NCBI GenBank assembly: GCA_018268715.1 | Contig: JAFDVZ010000016.1 | Location: forward strand, 62,001 to 126,000 | Direction of reading: 5' to 3' | Origin: Acidobacteriota bacterium | GTDB lineage: Bacteria; Acidobacteriota; Terriglobia; Bryobacterales; Bryobacteraceae | DNA length: 64,000 nt | In this document: positions 1 through 9,010 of the stretch, one piece after another | How positions within the stretch are numbered: the stretch's first letter is position 1 | Layout: each line of letters opens with the position of its first letter | Notes under the pieces: model-generated | What the model was told of the DNA's origin: nothing | The model's database searches: none | The model's input: the letters and a program-made list of their open reading frames with translations, nothing else | Made by a program: the position numbers and the translations under genes

Positions 1-424
1 TCGCTGTCGTCAGGGAGCCGATGCTCTGAATGCCGCCCAGCGCGTTCAGGCCCGGGGGGATGTCGTCGTCAAACACGATATCCACGCCCGGCGTGCTTTG
101 AGGCGCGCCGATCGTGGCCAGTCCGCCGAACGCAATCCGGAGGTCGGAACTGCCGACGTCGTTCCAGGCTTTGGCGGCCATGCGGATCTGGCTGATCAAG
201 CCCGGCAGCGAATCGCCCGTGGCCAGTTGCGTCGGCGTTTGGTCGGAGATGAAGTAATACAGCGTCTTACTTTTGAGCGCCGTAAGGTCGTACTTTTCGG
301 GAATCGGAACAAACGGGCCGGTGCGGCTGGTGAAGTGGATGAAGTGATAGTAGCCCGACGCGGCCGAAGACAACAGCAGCAGGCTTGCCGCCACCGTGGT
401 CAATCTGCGCGTCGTGGTCTTCAT
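1..424 (-). CDS. Secreted protein, N-terminal part, cut by the window edge
   Basis: The gene starts at the ATG at 424 and runs off the left edge, leaving about 141 codons. The product begins with a signal peptide (MKTTTRRL, then a hydrophobic stretch ending near SAASG) followed by a mixed alpha/beta region. The segment with KAWNDVG and LRIAFGG resembles the start of a matrixin-like (M10-type) metalloprotease fold, but any HExxH motif would lie outside the window, so the family is only a guess. The start is one base after the stop of the gene at 426-983, so the two are translationally coupled in one operon. Confidence 0.6.
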   Translation of the reverse strand, partial: MKTTTRRLTTVAASLLLLSSAASGYYHFIHFTSRTGPFVPIPEKYDLTALKSKTLYYFISDQTPTQLATGDSLPGLISQIRMAAKAWNDVGSSDLRIAFGGLATIGAPQSTPGVDIVFDDDIPPGLNALGGIQSIGSLTTA

Positions 425-425
425 G

Positions 426-983
426 CTACTTGCTCGCCAGTCCGTAGCTTTGCATCGTCGTGCGGAACGCCGCCAGGGGAAGACGGAATCCGCTGTCGGT
501 CACCGGAGTCCCGGCGCTGTCCACCATCGGCTCGGCCGACGCGTTGCGGTAGAGAATGGTGGCGCCGGATGCGTCGACCTTCTCCGTCAACAGCCCTTGC
601 GACAGTCCCATGATCTGCGTCAAACCGGTCCGGCTGGTCCACAGGAAGAAGACATACTCGATGTTGGGCTCGAGCGTAGGCGCGCCGGGGAATGTCTGCC
701 GGATGTTGCCCACCGTGCCGCCCGGAACCGCCAGATCCATGCGGACGCCGTCCAACCCCTTCCAGCGCTCCACGATCTGGAGCGTGTAATGGGTGTAGAT
801 CATGCCGCCGCGGCCCGCCGTGCCCCGGTAACTCGTTGAGGAGCTGATGACTTTGGCTCGTACGATGTCGGTGCTCTTCTGCACCAGGTCATCCGTTGTC
901 AGCTTCTCGAGTGTGGCCCCGCTTACACTCCCGAGGGACGTCGCGATGAGCGCGAAAATCCCAAGGGTGTGACGAGGCGTCAT
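426..983 (-). CDS. Secreted protein of unknown function (185 aa)
   Basis: The protein opens with a signal peptide (MTPRHTLGIFALIATSLGSVSGA) and continues as a beta-rich domain with the segments VDLVQ-type helix near residue 30, YTLQIVERWKG and YVFFLW. I do not recognise a named family. It is the upstream member of a two-gene operon with the partial secreted protein ending at the window edge (TAG-C-ATG junction). The pairing suggests the two exported products act together, for example as protease and partner, but nothing in the sequence proves this. Confidence 0.65.
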   Translation of the reverse strand: MTPRHTLGIFALIATSLGSVSGATLEKLTTDDLVQKSTDIVRAKVISSSTSYRGTAGRGGMIYTHYTLQIVERWKGLDGVRMDLAVPGGTVGNIRQTFPGAPTLEPNIEYVFFLWTSRTGLTQIMGLSQGLLTEKVDASGATILYRNASAEPMVDSAGTPVTDSGFRLPLAAFRTTMQSYGLASK

Positions 984-1118
984 GTCGATTTCGTGACATG
1001 CACGTCGCTGGCCATTTGAAATTATTGAGCGGATTGGGGCTTAGCGGCTGGCGTTGGGCTAGAGTGTGGAATCGCGACACGCAAGTTGGGACACATTGTT
1101 CCACTTTGGGTTTCCACG

Positions 1119-3008
1119 TTACCCTCGTTTGCCGCGCCGGACCACCAGAATCGGGACATTCAGCGCGTGCCGCACCGCGTCGATCGTACGTCCGAAGATC
1201 AGGTCCTTGATCGCGCCGTGGCCGTGCGCGCCCATCACGATCAGGTCCGGCGAGTTCGCCTTGGCCCACTCGACGATGGTCGCCCGCGGGCTCTTGCCGG
1301 TCGTGATCACCAGGTGCGCGTCAATGGACTGTTTCCTCAGGCTTTCCGCGATCGCCTCGAAATAGTCCCGGCCGGCCTCGACCTCCGCGGTCGACGACAA
1401 CGAGCCGTACAGTTGGCTCGGAACATCCTCTTCTATATGGAGTAGGTGGAGTTCCGACCCGTGGGCCTTGGCCAGGGCGGCGGCGTGCGCCACCGTCTCG
1501 CGGTCGCCGTCGGAATGGTCGAGCGGCAGCAGGATGCGGCGGTAGGCGGGGGCGGACCAGTCGTCGGGCACGCCGGCGGGCAGCGCCACGTGGCCTCGGC
1601 GGAGCTCGCGCAGCATCCGGGGCAGCACGGGCTCGAAGGTGATCCACAACAGAAGCGCCCCCAGGAAGAGAAGGATCGGCGCGAGACCCGCCGCGAGCCA
1701 GATCCGGTACGCGCCGGCCGCTTCCATCCACTCCGAGAGCTCCATGCTGACCAGCCGTACGTTCAGCAGCACGATGACGGCGGCGATCACCCAGGAAATG
1801 GCGGCCCAGACGCGCGTGTTGGCCAGCTCGCCCATGCGTTTCCGGTCGCTCGTAAACTGAACCAGCGGAATCACCGCGAACGGCAACTGGAGCGAAAGCA
1901 CTACCTGGCTTAGAATCAATAACTTATAGGTTCCCTTGTCCCCGGCGAAGTAAATCGTCAGGGCGGCCGGAATCACCGCCAGCGTCCGCGTGATGAACCG
2001 TCGCAGCCAGGGGCGCATGCGCAGATTCAGGAACCCTTCCATCACAATCTGTCCCGCAAGCGTTCCAGTTAACGTTGAAGATTGCCCTGCACACAGCAAA
2101 GCGACCGAAAAAAGGATGCTTGCGGCGGTGGTTCCGAGCAGCGGCGCCAGCAGCAGGTGGGCCTGCTGGATCTCGGTGACGATCAGACCGCGCTGGAAAA
2201 ACACCGTCGCGGCCAGGATCAGGATGGCGGCGTTCACGATCATCGCCCCGTTCAGCGCGATCACGGAATCGATCAAATTGTAGCGGCAAGCGCTGCGTTT
2301 TTCGGCCAAAGAGGCCCCAAAACGGCGCGTTTGCACCAGCGCCGAATGCAGGTACAAGTTGTGCGGCATTACTGTGGCGCCCAGGATTCCGATGGCTACA
2401 TAGAGGCTGCTCGAGTCCAGACGCGGCACAAGACCGGTAAAAATCGACGAAATAACGGGTCTAGCAATCGTTAACTCGATCAAAAAACAGCACGTAATTA
2501 CCGTTACCAGAGCCAGTACGAAGCTCTCGATGAAGCGAATCCCCAGCCGGGTGAACAGCAGAATCAGCAGCGTGTCGGCGGCCGTGATCGCGACGCCTGC
2601 CAGTAAAGGTATGTGGAACAACAGGTTAAAGCCGATGGCCGCGCCCAGCACCTCGGCCAGGTCGCACGCCGCGATCGCCACCTCGCACAACAGCCATAAA
2701 GATGTGGAAACAAACGGCGGATAGGATTCGCGGCAGGCCTGCGCGAGGTCGCGGCGGGTGACGATGCCGAGGCGGGCGCTGAGGGTCTGCAGCAGGATCG
2801 CCATCAGGTTCGACATCGCCAGCACCCACAACAGCTGGTAGCCGAATCGGGCGCCGCCCTCCAGGTCGGTGGCCCAGTTGCCCGGATCCATGTAGCCGAC
2901 GCTGATCAGATAGGCGGGACCCGCGAACGCGAACATGCGCTTCAGCAGCGAGGGGGCTGCTGTCTGGACGCTCGAGTGGACCTCGGGAAGGGAAGCGCTT
3001 GCCGACAT
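1119..3008 (-). CDS. Nramp-family divalent metal transporter fused to a C-terminal UspA domain
   Basis: Residues about 25-480 form an Nramp (MntH) transporter: the metal-binding DPGN motif sits in the first membrane helix (GYMDPGNWATD), and the sixth-helix signature appears as MPHNLYLHS. It probably imports Mn2+ or Fe2+ with protons across the inner membrane. Residues about 487-627 are a universal stress protein domain starting YRRILLPLDHS and ending with the nucleotide-binding pattern GAHGHG...FGRT, that is G-x2-G-x9-G, so it likely binds ATP. Stand-alone MntH is about 410-440 residues; the extra 150 are the UspA part. The fusion suggests transport gated by nucleotide or stress signals. The domain calls are firm; the regulatory role is inferred. 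Confidence 0.92.
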   Translation of the reverse strand: MSASASLPEVHSSVQTAAPSLLKRMFAFAGPAYLISVGYMDPGNWATDLEGGARFGYQLLWVLAMSNLMAILLQTLSARLGIVTRRDLAQACRESYPPFVSTSLWLLCEVAIAACDLAEVLGAAIGFNLLFHIPLLAGVAITAADTLLILLFTRLGIRFIESFVLALVTVITCCFLIELTIARPVISSIFTGLVPRLDSSSLYVAIGILGATVMPHNLYLHSALVQTRRFGASLAEKRSACRYNLIDSVIALNGAMIVNAAILILAATVFFQRGLIVTEIQQAHLLLAPLLGTTAASILFSVALLCAGQSSTLTGTLAGQIVMEGFLNLRMRPWLRRFITRTLAVIPAALTIYFAGDKGTYKLLILSQVVLSLQLPFAVIPLVQFTSDRKRMGELANTRVWAAISWVIAAVIVLLNVRLVSMELSEWMEAAGAYRIWLAAGLAPILLFLGALLLWITFEPVLPRMLRELRRGHVALPAGVPDDWSAPAYRRILLPLDHSDGDRETVAHAAALAKAHGSELHLLHIEEDVPSQLYGSLSSTAEVEAGRDYFEAIAESLRKQSIDAHLVITTGKSPRATIVEWAKANSPDLIVMGAHGHGAIKDLIFGRTIDAVRHALNVPILVVRRGKRG

Positions 3009-3119
3009 CGGATCGTTAATCGACGTTTGTCGAAACCCTTAACTGTAGTTTACCCCATCGTGGGAGGCAGGATGGCGGAGAGTGGCGGATCTCTCCGGTT
3101 GGAGGGTAGGAAGAATCGG

Positions 3120-3338
3120 CTAGGCGTCGATCATGTCGTCGTGGCCGCGGCGTCCCATCGATTCCGGCGAATTGATGGTGATGGTCCGCGCTTCCTGACA
3201 GGAAGCCGCGTGAGCCGCCAGTTCCGTACGCGACATCGACGTGCCGCAATGGGGGCAAGGTGTGGACAGCATCTGGCCGGGCCGCTGCTGCTTGCGCAGG
3301 GGGTGGACCAGATGAGCCGCGATGGTTGTGGTCTTCAT
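3120..3338 (-). CDS. Small zinc-finger protein (72 aa), unknown function
   Basis: A short frame on the minus strand with a clear C-x2-C ... H-x4-C motif (CPHCG, then AAHAASC), the pattern of a single small zinc finger. The ATG at 3338 is used; a GTG lies one codon upstream at 3341. There is no strong Shine-Dalgarno sequence. It lies between the hydrolase gene and the Nramp gene, all on the minus strand. The zinc motif is the main support; an overlapping frame in another register lacks any motif. It could still be spurious. Confidence 0.45.
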   Translation of the reverse strand: MKTTTIAAHLVHPLRKQQRPGQMLSTPCPHCGTSMSRTELAAHAASCQEARTITINSPESMGRRGHDDMIDA

Positions 3339-3386
3339 CACAATCCAGTGCCCGGTGGAAGGGGATTATTCTCAAAGAATTTTGCC

Positions 3387-3971
3387 CTAGGCGGCGCGGA
3401 AAAACGATTCGAACTCGGCGGCCGCCCGTTCAGCGACCTCGACCAGACCGCCGCTCCTGCGGGATAGCTCATGGCCTGCGCCGGGAATCTCGACGATCCG
3501 TGTCCGGGCCGGGATCCGGGCGATGGCAGCGGTCATTTCCTCGTTTGACCCGAACGGGTCCCGGGCGCCGTGGATGAACAGGCACGGCGTTCGCAGGGCG
3601 GGGAAATGGGCCGTGCGGAGTTCGGCGGGTTTGCGGGGCGGATGAAGGGGGTAGGACAGCAGCAGCAGGCCGGTGATCAGCCCAGGGAATTCCGAGGCAA
3701 GGATGGTGGACTGCCGGCCGCCGTAGGAGTGCCCGCCCAGGAACAGGCGATCGCCGGGGGCTTGCTTGGCCTCGACCAACGCCCGCAGGTCGGCCCGATC
3801 GCGCTCGGCGTCACCCGGGCGCGGCGGTCCGCCGGGACGCAGGCGGCGAAACGCCAGATCGATCCGCTCCGCCTCGACGCCGGCGGCGGAGAGGGCGGCC
3901 TCGACGGCGACGAGCAGCGGCGCGTTGCGGTTGGAGCCCGCTCCATGGGAAAGCAGTATTCGATCGGCCAT
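3387..3971 (-). CDS. Alpha/beta hydrolase of the KANL3/Tex30-like type (194 aa)
   Basis: A compact alpha/beta hydrolase: the oxyanion-side motif LSHGAGSN is at residues 7-13, the nucleophile elbow GGHSYGG puts the catalytic serine at 82, the acid is likely D138 in GARDPFG, and the base H167 in GAGHELS. The length matches bacterial members of the Tex30/KANL3 (dienelactone-hydrolase-like) group, whose substrates are mostly unknown. It is cytoplasmic, with no signal peptide. The ATG at 3971 is supported by a -10-like TAGACT only six bases upstream and no Shine-Dalgarno, consistent with a leaderless transcript. Confidence 0.85.
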   Translation of the reverse strand: MADRILLSHGAGSNRNAPLLVAVEAALSAAGVEAERIDLAFRRLRPGGPPRPGDAERDRADLRALVEAKQAPGDRLFLGGHSYGGRQSTILASEFPGLITGLLLLSYPLHPPRKPAELRTAHFPALRTPCLFIHGARDPFGSNEEMTAAIARIPARTRIVEIPGAGHELSRRSGGLVEVAERAAAEFESFFRAA

Positions 3972-3983
3972 CCCGACAGTCTA
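3972..3983 (-). promoter_or_regulatory. Candidate leaderless promoter -10 (TAGACT) for the hydrolase gene
   Basis: On the minus strand TAGACT (3983-3978) is followed by six bases and then the ATG at 3971. Initiation about seven bases after the -10 would start the mRNA at the start codon. No convincing -35 is seen. Confidence 0.4.
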
Positions 3984-4241
3984 CTGCCGGCTCGCCCCGA
4001 CTTTCGTACGTCCCCAGTCAGTCTTTCGGCCAGCCCGACGCGCCATGCAGAGAATTGTTGCCACTTTATGACAGTCTTGAGTATCATTCGTGTATCGTCT
4101 CGCAGTTCACATTGGGGCCAGCCTACCTGGCTCTTGGGGTCATGTGTTTTCAACTGCGTCCCAGGCAGTCCATGTCGACGCGGCGCGTTCTCGAATCCGA
4201 TATTGCTAAGTCATAGTTAATGAAGGGGGAAAGGCAAGCCT

Positions 4242-7200
4242 ATGGTGGCTGTTTTTCATATTAGGAGAGCTGCGGCTGTAGCGGCTCTATTGGCCCTTTT
4301 CGGACTGGCCGCGCTGGCGCAAACCGCCAACGGGCGTCTGGAAGGCTCCGTACAGGACGCAACGGGCGCTGTTATTCCGGGCGCGACGGTGAGCCTGGTC
4401 AACGTCAGAACCGATTCTAAGTCGCAATTCACGACCGACGCCTCGGGTAACTTTCTGTTCGCCGTGCCCGCCGGGCTGTACAGCCTGTCGGTAGAAGCCA
4501 ACGGCTTCCGCAAGGCGGTTGTCAACAACATCGAAATGACGGTGGGCGCGATCATCGCCCAAAACGTCAAGCTGGAGATCGGCGCCACGACGGAAAGCGT
4601 ACAGGTGGAAGCGAGTTCGGTGACGGTGCAGACCACCGAGTCGCAACTGGCGCGGGCGGTGACGATGAAGGAAGTCGATACGCTGCCTCAGTTGAGCCGC
4701 ACGCCGATTACCCTCGCCGGCATTGTCGGCGCGGGCATCCAGATCAATTCCGGCGACCCGAGTTTCTCGCGCGTGAACGGACTCCGCCAGGGCGCAAACA
4801 ACGCGAAGCTGGACGGCATCGACGTGAACGACTCCGTGGTGCCCCGCCTGGGGCTGTCGATGACGGCCAACAATACGGACTCGATCGGCGAACTTCGCAC
4901 GGTGACGGGCGCCGGGAAAGCCGAGTACGGACGTAGCGCCGGCGCGCAGGTGGAATTGATCACCCGCTCGGGCAGCAACGACTGGCACGGCAACCTGTTC
5001 GAGTACCTGCGCAACACCGAACTGAACGCGAACGACTTTTTCAATAACTCGTCGGGAACGGCTCGGCCGAAGTTCATCCAGAACATCTACGGCGGATCGG
5101 TGGGCACTAAGATCCTGCGCGACAAGTGGTTCATTTTCGGGAACTTCCAGGGCCGCCGCACCTCTCAGGACACGATTCGCAACCGCACCGTCTATACGCC
5201 CGAAGCCAAACAGGGCATCTTCCGCTATAAGGATTCGACAGGCGCCATCCAGTCCTTCAACATCGTGAACAACGACCCGTTCAAGAAGGGTATGGACCCG
5301 ACGGTGGCGAAGCTGCTGGCGCGCCTCCCAAGCCCGAACAATACCGACACGGGCGACGGCCTGAACACCCAGGGCTTCCGCTTCAACAGCCCGAGCGGCG
5401 GCATGGAAGACCAGTTCACCATCAAAAGCGACTACAACGTCAGCAACACGCACCGCGTGTTCCTGCGCTGGAGCTGGCAGCGGAACTCCTCGCTCGACGC
5501 CCTGAACTCCGCCGATTCCACCTATCCGGGCGAGCCGAGCGGCACCCAGGGCGGACATCGCTGGGGCTATTCGATCGGCGATGACTGGACCCTCAAGCCC
5601 AATCTCATCAATGAGTTCCGGTTCGGTCACCAGATGGCGACGGTGGCCTTCTTGCGGCCTGGGCGCCCGACCGGGACGGCGGTGTACCTGAACCTGCCCT
5701 ACAATCCGGACTTCAACGGGTTCGGACAGGGGCGTTCGTCGCCGGTGAACGACGTTACAGAAAACCTGACTTGGCTCAAGGGCAAGCACACCTTCAAGAT
5801 GGGCGCGAGCATCCGGCACACGCTCCAGCACGGCTATAACGAATCGGGCATTTACCCGACGGTGACCACATCGGTGGCCAACGGCAGCATCGTGGCTTCG
5901 AACATCGGGCCCTCCGGCCTCGCGAGCAGCGTGCGGTCGACCTTCGAGCAGATGTACAACGACGTTCTGGGCCGCGTGGATCAGGTTACGCAGACCTACT
6001 ACAGCGACCTGGCGAAGTTCCAGAGCGGGCCGCTGGTGCGCGATTTCGTCCTCAACGAGGGCGGTTTCTTCTTCCAGGACGACTTCAAGGTCAGCCGCAA
6101 GCTGACGCTGAACCTGGGCGTTCGCTACGAGTACTTCCTGCGTCCGAATGAAATCAACGGCTTGCAGGGCTACCTCGACAAGGCCCAGTCGATCGCCAAC
6201 GGTGCCGCCGTCACCGACGCCTCCGTTGTGAAGGGCAACAACTGGTTCGGCACGGACTGGAACAACTTCGCGCCGCGCTTCGGTTTCGCCTATGACGTCA
6301 CCGGCGACGGGCGCACGGCCATCCGCGGCAACTGGGGCATGTTCTACGACCGCACGATGGGCTCCGTGGTGAACTCGATCGACGGGGCCACTCCGGGCTT
6401 CTCGCAGTCGGTGCCGGTGCTGACGCCCAGCGGTTCGGAAGTTCGCATTTCGGATGGCAGCCTGGTGATGCCGGCCGTTCCCGGGGCGCCCAGCCTGACT
6501 CCGGCAGCTACGCGCGCCATCAGCCTCTACGTGCCGAATCCGAACCTGCGGAGCGGCTACGTGATGAGCTACAGCCTGAACGTGCAGCGCGAGATTTTCC
6601 GCAACACGGTGCTCGAAGTGGGCTACGTGGCCAATCGCGGCGTGAAGCTGTACATGAACCGCGACATCAACCAGCCGCGCATCTACGGAGACTTCCTGAA
6701 CTCCTTCAAGGAGCTGCAGGCCTATCAGTTGAATTCGTCGGCGACTCCGTCGGCGGGCAACATCCTGGTGAAGATGTTCAACACGCCGGCGGCGGCCATC
6801 AGCGCCCTGGGCGCGACCACCGTGTCGCAGGGTCTGGTGGGTACGGCGGCGAACACCATCGACCGCTCCTCTTCGAACTACAACCGCTATGCGGCGGCCG
6901 GTCTTTCCCAGACGTTCCTGCGGCCGTTCCCGCAGTTTAACCAGGTCCGCCTGGGCGTGAACGACGGGCGTTCCTACTACGATTCGCTGCAGTTGAGCCT
7001 GCGGCGTTCGATGGGCGCGCTGCGCGTATCGGCGTACTACACCTTCGGCAAAGCCGAGGACAACATCGGCGGCTACAGCGCCACTTCGTCGTCGGCCGAG
7101 GGCAACGGCTATGCGCCGCCCATCGACAGTCTGAACCTCCGCCTGATGCGCGGCATCGCGGATTTCGACCGCAAGCATGTGTTCAACTCGCAGACCATTT

Positions 7201-7745
7201 ACGCGCTTCCCTTCGGCCGCAACAAGCGTTGGGGCTCGAATTGGAACCGCGCGGTGGATTCGCTGGCCGGCGGTTGGGAGTTGGGCGGCATCTGGATCTG
7301 GCAGTCCGGTTCTCCGTACACGGTGCTGTCGCAACGCTACACGGCGGGATACAACTCGCAGTACACCTGGATGAATTACACGGGCTCCCGGGGAACCGTC
7401 GGCTCCGTGTCGCGCCAGGGCAACGGCGTGTATTTCCTGCAGGCTTCGGAACTGGCGAAGTTTACGTTCCCGGGCGCCGGCGAGGTCGGCAACCAGGGTC
7501 GCAACCAGTTCTATGGGCCGCGTTTCTTCGACGTCGACATGTCGATGGTGAAGAAGTTCGCGGTCACCGAGAAGTCGGCCTTCGCGTTCCGCGCGGAAGC
7601 TTACAACCTGTTCAACAACACGAACTTCAGCGGTCTGCAGACGAACGTGAACAACGCTTCGACGTTCGGCAAGTTCTCGAGCACGACGGGCCTTCAGGCC
7701 TCGAGCGCCCGCACCATGCAGATGTCGCTGCGGTTCGACTTCTAG
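4242..7745 (+). CDS. Oar-like TonB-dependent outer membrane receptor with carboxypeptidase-regulatory N-terminal domain
   Basis: An outer membrane protein of 1167 residues. After a signal peptide (ends near LAALAQ), residues about 28-115 form a carboxypeptidase-regulatory-like beta-sandwich (GRLEGSVQDATGAVIPGATV), a typical N-terminal extension in Acidobacteriota and Bacteroidota receptors. A plug-like region follows (about 125-240, including the NGLRQGANNAKLDGIDVND stretch), then a long beta-barrel. The C-terminus ends in phenylalanine (SLRFDF), the barrel-assembly signal. Such receptors import large ligands, often oligosaccharides or metal chelates, powered by TonB; the ligand is not evident. 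A purine-rich Shine-Dalgarno (AAGGGGGAAAGG) precedes the ATG. It is monocistronic, with a terminator directly downstream. Confidence 0.93.
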   Translation: MVAVFHIRRAAAVAALLALFGLAALAQTANGRLEGSVQDATGAVIPGATVSLVNVRTDSKSQFTTDASGNFLFAVPAGLYSLSVEANGFRKAVVNNIEMTVGAIIAQNVKLEIGATTESVQVEASSVTVQTTESQLARAVTMKEVDTLPQLSRTPITLAGIVGAGIQINSGDPSFSRVNGLRQGANNAKLDGIDVNDSVVPRLGLSMTANNTDSIGELRTVTGAGKAEYGRSAGAQVELITRSGSNDWHGNLFEYLRNTELNANDFFNNSSGTARPKFIQNIYGGSVGTKILRDKWFIFGNFQGRRTSQDTIRNRTVYTPEAKQGIFRYKDSTGAIQSFNIVNNDPFKKGMDPTVAKLLARLPSPNNTDTGDGLNTQGFRFNSPSGGMEDQFTIKSDYNVSNTHRVFLRWSWQRNSSLDALNSADSTYPGEPSGTQGGHRWGYSIGDDWTLKPNLINEFRFGHQMATVAFLRPGRPTGTAVYLNLPYNPDFNGFGQGRSSPVNDVTENLTWLKGKHTFKMGASIRHTLQHGYNESGIYPTVTTSVANGSIVASNIGPSGLASSVRSTFEQMYNDVLGRVDQVTQTYYSDLAKFQSGPLVRDFVLNEGGFFFQDDFKVSRKLTLNLGVRYEYFLRPNEINGLQGYLDKAQSIANGAAVTDASVVKGNNWFGTDWNNFAPRFGFAYDVTGDGRTAIRGNWGMFYDRTMGSVVNSIDGATPGFSQSVPVLTPSGSEVRISDGSLVMPAVPGAPSLTPAATRAISLYVPNPNLRSGYVMSYSLNVQREIFRNTVLEVGYVANRGVKLYMNRDINQPRIYGDFLNSFKELQAYQLNSSATPSAGNILVKMFNTPAAAISALGATTVSQGLVGTAANTIDRSSSNYNRYAAAGLSQTFLRPFPQFNQVRLGVNDGRSYYDSLQLSLRRSMGALRVSAYYTFGKAEDNIGGYSATSSSAEGNGYAPPIDSLNLRLMRGIADFDRKHVFNSQTIYALPFGRNKRWGSNWNRAVDSLAGGWELGGIWIWQSGSPYTVLSQRYTAGYNSQYTWMNYTGSRGTVGSVSRQGNGVYFLQASELAKFTFPGAGEVGNQGRNQFYGPRFFDVDMSMVKKFAVTEKSAFAFRAEAYNLFNNTNFSGLQTNVNNASTFGKFSSTTGLQASSARTMQMSLRFDF

Positions 7746-7762
7746 CTTAGGTCCTCGATCCA

Positions 7763-7808
7763 GGGAGGCAGGTTTATTCCGAAGCCTGTCTCCCTCCTCT
7801 TCTTTTCA
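7763..7808 (+). terminator. Rho-independent terminator after the TonB receptor gene
   Basis: An inverted repeat GGGAGGCAGG / CCTGTCTCCC (7763-7772 and 7785-7794; one G-T pair) with a 12-base loop is followed by the pyrimidine-rich run TCCTCTTCTTTT. It lies 18 bases after the stop codon. Confidence 0.75.
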
Positions 7809-7856
7809 ATATTCTCCAGTAACGATAATCCGGCCGGACGCGCCTAATCGTGCAAG

Positions 7857-8561
7857 GTGATACCGCGCGCCCTGGTCCGTCTGGCGATTCTCGGGTTCGT
7901 TCCGTCGATTTTCATGATGACGGGAACCCGGGCGCAGACCTCCGCCGCCGACGATGGCCTGGAGGTGGAACGAATCTTCGGCGTCATGCCGAATTACGGG
8001 ACTGTGAACTATCCCACGTCCCGGACGCCCGCCTTGACGGTGAAGCAGAAGTGGCTGCTCGCCTGGCGCGAAACCGTCGATCCGTTCAACTTCGCCAACG
8101 CCGCCATCGGCGCCGGACTCTCGCAGATGGGCGACCAGACGCCGAGCTATGGCGAGGGGATGGGCAACTACGGCAAGCGCTACGCCGCGGCGGTGGCCGA
8201 TCTTTCCACACAAAACATGTTCAGCGCCGGCGTGTTGGCCTCGGTGTTGCGCCAGGATCCCCGCTATTTCCGAAAAGGACCCGAATACAGCCCGTTGTAC
8301 CGTGTGGGATACTCGCTGAGCCGGGTGGTGGTGGCGCGACAGGATTCGGGCCGCGCGACGTTCAACACGGCGGGAATTGGCGGCATGGCCCTGGGGATCG
8401 CCGCGTCGAACCTGTACTATCCGCGGGCGAGCGTGAAATGGGAAGTGATGAGCGGACGGGTGGTCACCAGCCTCACGAGCAACGTGATTGGCAACCTGAC
8501 GTCCGAATTCTGGCCCGACCTTCAGAAGTTTCTACATCGTCACCACGTTCCGCTGACGTGA
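7857..8561 (+). CDS. Secreted protein of unknown function (234 aa)
   Basis: Begins with GTG at 7857 (an in-frame stop lies four codons upstream and no other start precedes the signal peptide MIPRALVRLAILGFVPSIFMM...RAQ). The mature part contains SAKQ-less helical segments and glycine-rich membrane-like stretches (NAAIGAGLSQMG, GIGGMALGIAASNLYYPR, VIGNLTSEFWPDLQ). Proteins of this type recur in Acidobacteriota without a known role; the pattern suggests an envelope or outer-membrane-associated protein. The 3' end overlaps the convergent lipoprotein gene by 22 bases. Confidence 0.75.
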   Translation: MIPRALVRLAILGFVPSIFMMTGTRAQTSAADDGLEVERIFGVMPNYGTVNYPTSRTPALTVKQKWLLAWRETVDPFNFANAAIGAGLSQMGDQTPSYGEGMGNYGKRYAAAVADLSTQNMFSAGVLASVLRQDPRYFRKGPEYSPLYRVGYSLSRVVVARQDSGRATFNTAGIGGMALGIAASNLYYPRASVKWEVMSGRVVTSLTSNVIGNLTSEFWPDLQKFLHRHHVPLT

Positions 8562-8920
8562 GTTTCGCACCCATTCCTTAACAACGAAAATTCCCGGATG
8601 ACGGCGCCGCCGGATTCGAGGCGGGCGATGTACTGTCCACAAGGGAGCGGCCGCGCCACCGAGGAGACGGCGACGTCTCGAAGCAGCGTTACCGGCGCGC
8701 TTGAGATGAGGCGACCGGACACGTCGACCACGTTCACGCGGTCCGGCGCCGTCGAGGCGAGGCCCTCCGCGTCCATGACGAGGACGGGTTCCGGATCCGT
8801 GGTGGTCGAAATGTCGCCGCCTCGCGAGTTACGCAAGATCAGACGATCATGTGTGCGGGGAGGTGAGCAGTGTAAGGACAATAACACTGCAGCGGCGAGG
8901 ACAACGCCTTTAGCGCGCAT
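8540..8920 (-). CDS. Small lipoprotein of unknown function (126 aa)
   Basis: The N-terminus MRAKGVVLAAAVLLSLHC is a lipoprotein signal with the lipobox LSLHC (acylated cysteine at 18). The rest is beta-rich, with VNVVDVSGRLISS and CGQYIARLESGG resembling a short carbohydrate-binding-like or C-terminal sorting-type beta-sandwich. Function unknown. It is convergent with, and overlaps by 22 bases, the secreted-protein gene before it. Confidence 0.65.
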   Translation of the reverse strand: MRAKGVVLAAAVLLSLHCSPPRTHDRLILRNSRGGDISTTTDPEPVLVMDAEGLASTAPDRVNVVDVSGRLISSAPVTLLRDVAVSSVARPLPCGQYIARLESGGAVIREFSLLRNGCETHVSGTW

Positions 8921-9010
8921 TAAGGGCCCTAGTGGGCGGCGCTGGAAATTTCTCTCACCCTTTTTCCGGCTTGGGATAAATTTTCCGGACGGTTATATGA
9001 TGTCTCCAGT

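Noticed and set aside
4287-7334. Minus-strand open frame of 1015 codons inside the TonB receptor gene
   Set aside because: It is a codon-bias shadow: low complexity, rich in Arg, His and Ala, with no domain; the plus-strand frame has clear receptor features.
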